Source: an uncultured Burkholderiales bacterium (GTDB lineage: Bacteria; Pseudomonadota; Gammaproteobacteria; Burkholderiales; Burkholderiaceae_C). From it: 35,458 nt of DNA. Location: contig CAMFGY010000040.1 of NCBI GenBank assembly GCA_945952065.1, forward strand, positions 1 to 35,458, given 5' to 3'. Made by a program: the position numbers and the translations under genes. Shown here one piece after another: positions 31,864 to 35,458 of the stretch (its first letter is position 1; every line of letters begins with the position of its first letter). The notes under the pieces are model-generated. The model saw only the letters and a list, made by a program, of their open reading frames with translations, was not told the origin of the DNA and ran no database searches.

Positions 31864-32826
31864 ATGTCTCAGCCTTCAACAAGCCCTGCTGCCGCCCCTG
31901 CCACCCGAGCCGCCACCCAGCTGCGCTGCGCTGATGGGCGGCTGCTGCAAGCCCATTGGCACGAGCCTTCAGGGCCGGTGCGGGCGGTGGCCGTCATCAG
32001 CCCGGCCATGGCCGTGGCCAGCCCGTTTTACAAGGGCTTTGCCGAGTGGCTGGCTCAGCGCGGCTACGCCGTGCTCTGCTATGACTACCGCGGCATCGGC
32101 CCCAATTTGCAAGGCCATGTGCGCGACGAGAGCGCCGGCTTGCGCGAGTGGGCGCAGCTGGACATGGCCGCCGCCCTGCGCGCCGGCCACAAAAAGCGGC
32201 TGGCTGCCCAAGAAGCCCAGGGGCGAGCCGTCGGCCTTTTGATGATTGGCCATTCTTTTGGTGGCCAGGCCATCGGTTTGGCTGCCGGCTTTGAGCAGGC
32301 CGATGCCTTGCTGGGCGTGGCCGCACAAGCCGCCGATTGGCGTTTTTGGGCCGGGCTGCAGCGGCTCAAGGCTGCGCTGTTCTTCCATGCCTTGTTGCCC
32401 GCGTTTGGCCATGCCTTCGGCCACGCGCCCGGCTGGCTGCTGGGCCCGCGCGCCCAAGGCTTGCCCAAGGCCGCGGCGCTGGACTGGGCCCGCTGGGGCC
32501 GCCGCAAAGGCTATTTGTTCACCGACCCCAGCCTGCAGCACGAACTGGGCTATGAGCGCTTCACCGGCCCGGTGCATTTGTGGAATGTGACAGACGACAC
32601 CTTGTTCGGCCCGGGTCCGGCGGTTGATCACTTGGGCCGCCAGTTCAGCGCGGCCCAGGTGCAGCGCCTGACCCTGGACCCGCAACACCTGGGCCTGCGC
32701 GCCATCGGCCACTTCGGCATGTTCCGCCGCGACTTGGGTGAGCGCATCTGGCCGCTGCTGCTGGGGCCGGTGGAGCAGGCGACACCGGTGTTGCGGCAAA
32801 ACTTGGCCGCCGTTCAGGCCGCCTGA
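31864..32826 (+). CDS. Alpha/beta hydrolase
   Basis: This encodes 320 residues. Nucleophile elbow GHSFGG has S131, with D244 or D245 (NVTDDTLFGP) and H283 (AIGHFGMF) completing a likely triad. VISPAMAVASPFYKGFAEWL and CYDYRGIG are typical of the serine aminopeptidase/lysophospholipase-like hydrolases. No signal peptide, so it is cytoplasmic. AGGAA precedes the ATG. The divergent LysR gene is the probable regulator. Substrate unknown. The 3' end overlaps the convergent DUF1801 gene by 13 bases. Confidence 0.9.
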   Translation: MSQPSTSPAAAPATRAATQLRCADGRLLQAHWHEPSGPVRAVAVISPAMAVASPFYKGFAEWLAQRGYAVLCYDYRGIGPNLQGHVRDESAGLREWAQLDMAAALRAGHKKRLAAQEAQGRAVGLLMIGHSFGGQAIGLAAGFEQADALLGVAAQAADWRFWAGLQRLKAALFFHALLPAFGHAFGHAPGWLLGPRAQGLPKAAALDWARWGRRKGYLFTDPSLQHELGYERFTGPVHLWNVTDDTLFGPGPAVDHLGRQFSAAQVQRLTLDPQHLGLRAIGHFGMFRRDLGERIWPLLLGPVEQATPVLRQNLAAVQAA

Positions 32827-33188
32827 GCTTGCTTTGCGGCGGCCAAGGCCAGGGGCAAGTAGTCAGCCAAGGCCTTGCTTTGAAGATCGTCAAGGCTGCG
32901 CAGCTTGATGTGGCGCCGCCCCTTGCCCTCGCCTTCCAGATGGCCCCAAGGATCTTGGATCAAAGCGCCATGCCCGAACTCCACCGAGACATGGGCCTTG
33001 TAAGCGAACACGCCACAGAACTGCAGCCCGGCGCTGAACAAGATGCCACCGTACTTCAGCTCCTCGCTGAGCGGCTGGCATTGCGCCCGGAGCACGGCCC
33101 GCACGGCTTCGACAATCTGAAAGTTCAGCTCGCTGACCAAGCGAATGTCTTCCAGCAAACTTTGAATGGACTTGGCTGCCACAGGCAT
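32814..33188 (-). CDS. DUF1801 family protein
   Basis: This encodes 124 residues. The sequence shows the DUF1801 core: EELKYGGILFSAG, FAYKAHVSVEFGHGA and GKGRRHIKLRSLDDL. It is predicted cytoplasmic. The family is small and of unknown function. GAAGGAG directly abuts the ATG at 33188; an in-frame GTG at 33182 has better spacing (6 bases) and could be the real start, removing two residues. Confidence 0.87.
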   Translation of the reverse strand: MPVAAKSIQSLLEDIRLVSELNFQIVEAVRAVLRAQCQPLSEELKYGGILFSAGLQFCGVFAYKAHVSVEFGHGALIQDPWGHLEGEGKGRRHIKLRSLDDLQSKALADYLPLALAAAKQAQAA

Positions 33189-33251
33189 CTCCTTCAGTCA
33201 GTTGAGCTTGGATACTAGGGGCGTTTTTCAAGCACTCTTGCCACCGTACTG

Positions 33252-33683
33252 TCAGCAGCGTATGTAAACGTCCGGATCCAGCCGCTCCATGAAGGTCTGT
33301 GGCTTGGCCACAGGCGTGAAGCCATATTGCGCATACAACTGCGGCGCGGTGCTGGTGACCAATACAAAGCGGCGCAGGCCTTGCAGCCGCGGGTGCGCCA
33401 TCACCGCCGCCATCAAACGCTTGCTGACGCCCTGCCCTCGATGCTCGGGCAGCACAAACACATCGCAAAGATAGGCAAAGGTCGCGCCATCGGTAACGAT
33501 TCGCGCAAAACCGATCTGGGCATCGCCCAAATAAGCACCGAAACACAGAGAGCCCTGCACGGCGCGCTGCAGCGTTGCCATGGGCATGCCCAAGGCCCAG
33601 GTCGATTGCTCGCTCAGAAATCGGTGAATCACGGGGAGGTCGAGGCGGGCAGGGTCGGTGCTGATTTCCAAGGGCTTGTTCAT
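33252..33683 (-). CDS. GNAT-family N-acetyltransferase
   Basis: This encodes 143 residues, standard for a compact GNAT protein. YLCDVFVLPEHRGQGVSKRL holds the acetyl-CoA loop (HRGQGVS), and STAPQLYAQYGFTPV is the typical C-terminal helix and strand. TQIGFAR-like IGFARIVTDGATF precedes it. Substrate unknown. It follows an intergenic stretch of over 200 bases and lies 63 bases before the DUF1801 gene, on the same strand, so the two may be cotranscribed. Confidence 0.9.
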   Translation of the reverse strand: MNKPLEISTDPARLDLPVIHRFLSEQSTWALGMPMATLQRAVQGSLCFGAYLGDAQIGFARIVTDGATFAYLCDVFVLPEHRGQGVSKRLMAAVMAHPRLQGLRRFVLVTSTAPQLYAQYGFTPVAKPQTFMERLDPDVYIRC

Positions 33684-33906
33684 GAGGCGGGCGTGCAGCG
33701 CGTAAGGCGGACGAAGCCGCCATGCTAACGAAGCCCTGTGCTGACCAGTCGTCGGGCCAGCTCACCATTCGTCGCAGCGCCTTGGGCGCAAGGGCGGCCG
33801 CTCGCCAAGATGCGCCACAAGCGCTGGGCCTTGTACTGAGCCCCGCGCCGATCTGCAGCATGGGGCCAGCCGCCCCACGCCCCACATGCCATCCAAAGGA
33901 GCTCTC

Positions 33907-35313
33907 ATGACCGCCCTCTTGTCTGCCTTCACGCTGCGCTTCGCAGGACCCGTTTGCGCACTCAGTCTGATGCTGCACCTGCCCAGCCAAGCGCAAAGCA
34001 TACGCGTCTTGCCCAGCGCCGAGGTGCTGGCCGGCACACCGCTGCGCATCAGCGTTGAACAGCTCAAACCCGGCAGTGAATTGCGCTTGCGCGCCAGCCG
34101 CAGCATTTCCAGCTTCATGGGGCCGATGGCTTTTGCGTCCGAAGCACGTTTCAAGGCTGATGCGAACGGCCGGGTTGATTTGACGGCGCAGGCGCCCATC
34201 GCGGGCAGCTACCAGGGGGTGGACGGGCGGGGTCTGTTCTGGTCGATGCAACCCTTGCCCATGCAGCCCGCCTCCACAAGTCCAGTCGCCACCAACAGCG
34301 AACAAGTGCAGCTGCAAGCCTTTGGCCTGGACGAGCAAGGCCAAGAGCGCCTGTTGACCGAGCAGACCCTGACCCTGCGCCGCGTGGCGGCCGATGTGCG
34401 AACCCGCGCGGCCCCTGCCTTCCCCGGCGCCTTGTTTGCAGTGCAGGCCGAAAGGGCCAAGCGGCCCGCCTTGATCGTGCTGGGCGGCTCCGAAGGCGGC
34501 AGCTATGTGGCCAAGACCCTGGCGCCTGAGCTGGCCTCGCAGGGCTATGCGGTGCTGGGCCTGCCCTACTACTCGCCGGCCGGCTGGAGCGCCCAGGGCC
34601 CCACGCCCCCGGAACTGCCAGCCCTGCCCAACTCCTTCAAAAACATCGAGCTGGAATTGCTGGAGAAAGCCCGCGACTGGCTGGCGCAGCAGCCCGAGGT
34701 GGATGACGCGCGCATCGGCGTTTACGGCATCTCCAAGGGTGCCGAATTTGCCCTGAGTGCCGCAGCCCGCATGCCCTGGATCAAAGCGGTGGTGGCGGTG
34801 GTCCCCAGCGATGTGGTTTGGGAGGGCTGGGGCCCGGAGGTGACGCAACTCGACAGCGCGTCCTCGTTCAGCTGGAAGGGTCAGGCCTTGCCCTGGGTGC
34901 CATACAAGGGCTTCGCCGAAGAATTCGCTGGGGCCGCCAAGGGTCAGCCCATCGTGATCCGCCGCCCACAAGACGCCGGCCGCGCCGCCCACCCCGAGCG
35001 CGTGCCCGCTGCACGCATTCCGATCGAGAACTACGCCGGCCCCTTGATGCTGGTGGCCGGCAGCGATGATCAGGTGTGGGATTCCGGCGGCATGGCCCGC
35101 CACATTGAAGCCACCCGCGCCAGGCACGGCCGGCCCACGCTCAGCCTCGTCTACGAAGGCGCCGGCCACGCCATCAGCGGCAATGGCTACGCCCCCACCA
35201 CCCAACACAACCGCGGCCCCATGAAGATGGGCGGCACACCCGCCGCCGACGCCCACGCCCAGGGCGACGCCTACCCCAAGATGCTGGCGTTTTTGCGCGA
35301 GAGCTTGCGTTGA
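33907..35313 (+). CDS. BAAT-type acyl-CoA thioester hydrolase, exported
   Basis: This encodes 468 residues from the ATG at 33907, which has AAGGAG 5 bases upstream. A signal peptide (cut near SQAQS, about residue 31) is followed by a beta-rich domain of the bile-acid-CoA hydrolase/transferase N-terminal type, then a BAAT C-terminal alpha/beta hydrolase fold. Nucleophile S276 (GISKGAE), D387 or D388 (AGSDDQVWD) and H421 (GAGHAIS) form the triad. Mammalian members use cysteine and act on acyl-CoA; an exported bacterial version is unlikely to see CoA, so the true substrate may be another ester or peptide-like compound. Confidence 0.85.
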   Translation: MTALLSAFTLRFAGPVCALSLMLHLPSQAQSIRVLPSAEVLAGTPLRISVEQLKPGSELRLRASRSISSFMGPMAFASEARFKADANGRVDLTAQAPIAGSYQGVDGRGLFWSMQPLPMQPASTSPVATNSEQVQLQAFGLDEQGQERLLTEQTLTLRRVAADVRTRAAPAFPGALFAVQAERAKRPALIVLGGSEGGSYVAKTLAPELASQGYAVLGLPYYSPAGWSAQGPTPPELPALPNSFKNIELELLEKARDWLAQQPEVDDARIGVYGISKGAEFALSAAARMPWIKAVVAVVPSDVVWEGWGPEVTQLDSASSFSWKGQALPWVPYKGFAEEFAGAAKGQPIVIRRPQDAGRAAHPERVPAARIPIENYAGPLMLVAGSDDQVWDSGGMARHIEATRARHGRPTLSLVYEGAGHAISGNGYAPTTQHNRGPMKMGGTPAADAHAQGDAYPKMLAFLRESLR

Positions 35314-35458
35314 ACACACAAGGCTTGTGACACAGCTTAGCGGCCCATGCGATCTACAACTTGAACCGCTGCAAAGTGCCCGGAGCGGACGTTGCTGGGT
35401 AGGTCTTGCGCGCACTTGGGCTCGACCCGCCGCCGGGCTCATGGTGCCCGGGTCCGCT
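35314..35458. other. Right edge, no gene recognised
   Basis: No coding sequence, RNA gene or clear terminator could be supported in these 145 bases. A small inverted repeat (CCGGGC at 35433-35438, GCCCGG at 35446-35451) is the only structure noticed. The stretch is cut off by the window. Confidence 0.4.

Noticed and set aside
33684-33760. CTTCGTTAGC on the minus strand upstream of the GNAT gene, similar to the cassette cores
   Set aside because: The heptamer GTTAGCA does not fit GTTRRRY, no attC follows the gene, and base composition matches the chromosome. Treated as chance.
32890-35442. 850-codon minus-strand open frame across the BAAT and GNAT genes
   Set aside because: It overlaps two well-supported genes in another frame or strand and shows no family motif.

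Overview
The window reads as part of a high-GC betaproteobacterial chromosome, most likely Burkholderiales of the Rubrivivax/Roseateles/Leptothrix type. The evidence is the GC-rich codon use, two PEP-CTERM exported proteins, a TctE/QseC-type sensor kinase, and a CzcCBA metal efflux operon. No rRNA, tRNA, CRISPR array or intact insertion sequence was seen.

Region 1 (1-4249) has visibly lower GC and is an accessory island. It looks like an integron cassette array without a visible integrase. Six small unrelated genes, all on the minus strand, are separated by attC-type sites or by 7-bp attC-like cores. Three attC sites are convincing (1361-1417, 1855-1898, 2322-2378). Three further cores (512-518, 2926-2932, 3881-3887) sit at the tip of a 300-350 bp repeat that carries the C-terminal tail of an IS1182-like transposase. 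Cassette products are an integral membrane protein, an exported protein, an LprI-like protein, another exported protein, a HEPN-motif protein and a DUF3592 protein. The array ends beside a lipoprotein gene at 4250.

Region 2 (4250-10744) has a lipoprotein gene, then a tightly packed minus-strand operon: an alkyl-DHAP-synthase-like FAD enzyme, a GlpD-type glycerol-3-phosphate dehydrogenase and an FGGY kinase, joined by 4-bp overlaps, with an AraC regulator last. A strong terminator at 10763-10802 separates it from region 3 (10859-14449), where a Tat-exported phospholipase C lies between two PEP-CTERM genes. Together the two blocks suggest extracellular phospholipid attack feeding glycerol, glycerol-3-phosphate or ether-glycerol metabolism (inference).

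Region 4 (14732-24867) has an OprB-like porin and a two-component system on the minus strand, divergent from a czcCBA-type divalent metal efflux operon that ends with a small predicted outer-membrane barrel.

Region 5 (24895-35313) is ordinary mixed chromosome: two GNAT acetyltransferases, a WYL regulator, a DUF2892 membrane protein with a possible FNR-like box, a lipocalin, an acyltransferase-3 protein, a subtilisin-like protease with a large N-terminal extension, a LysR regulator divergent from an alpha/beta hydrolase, a DUF1801 protein and a BAAT-type acyl hydrolase. A run of three hairpins (28580-28669) follows the protease gene.
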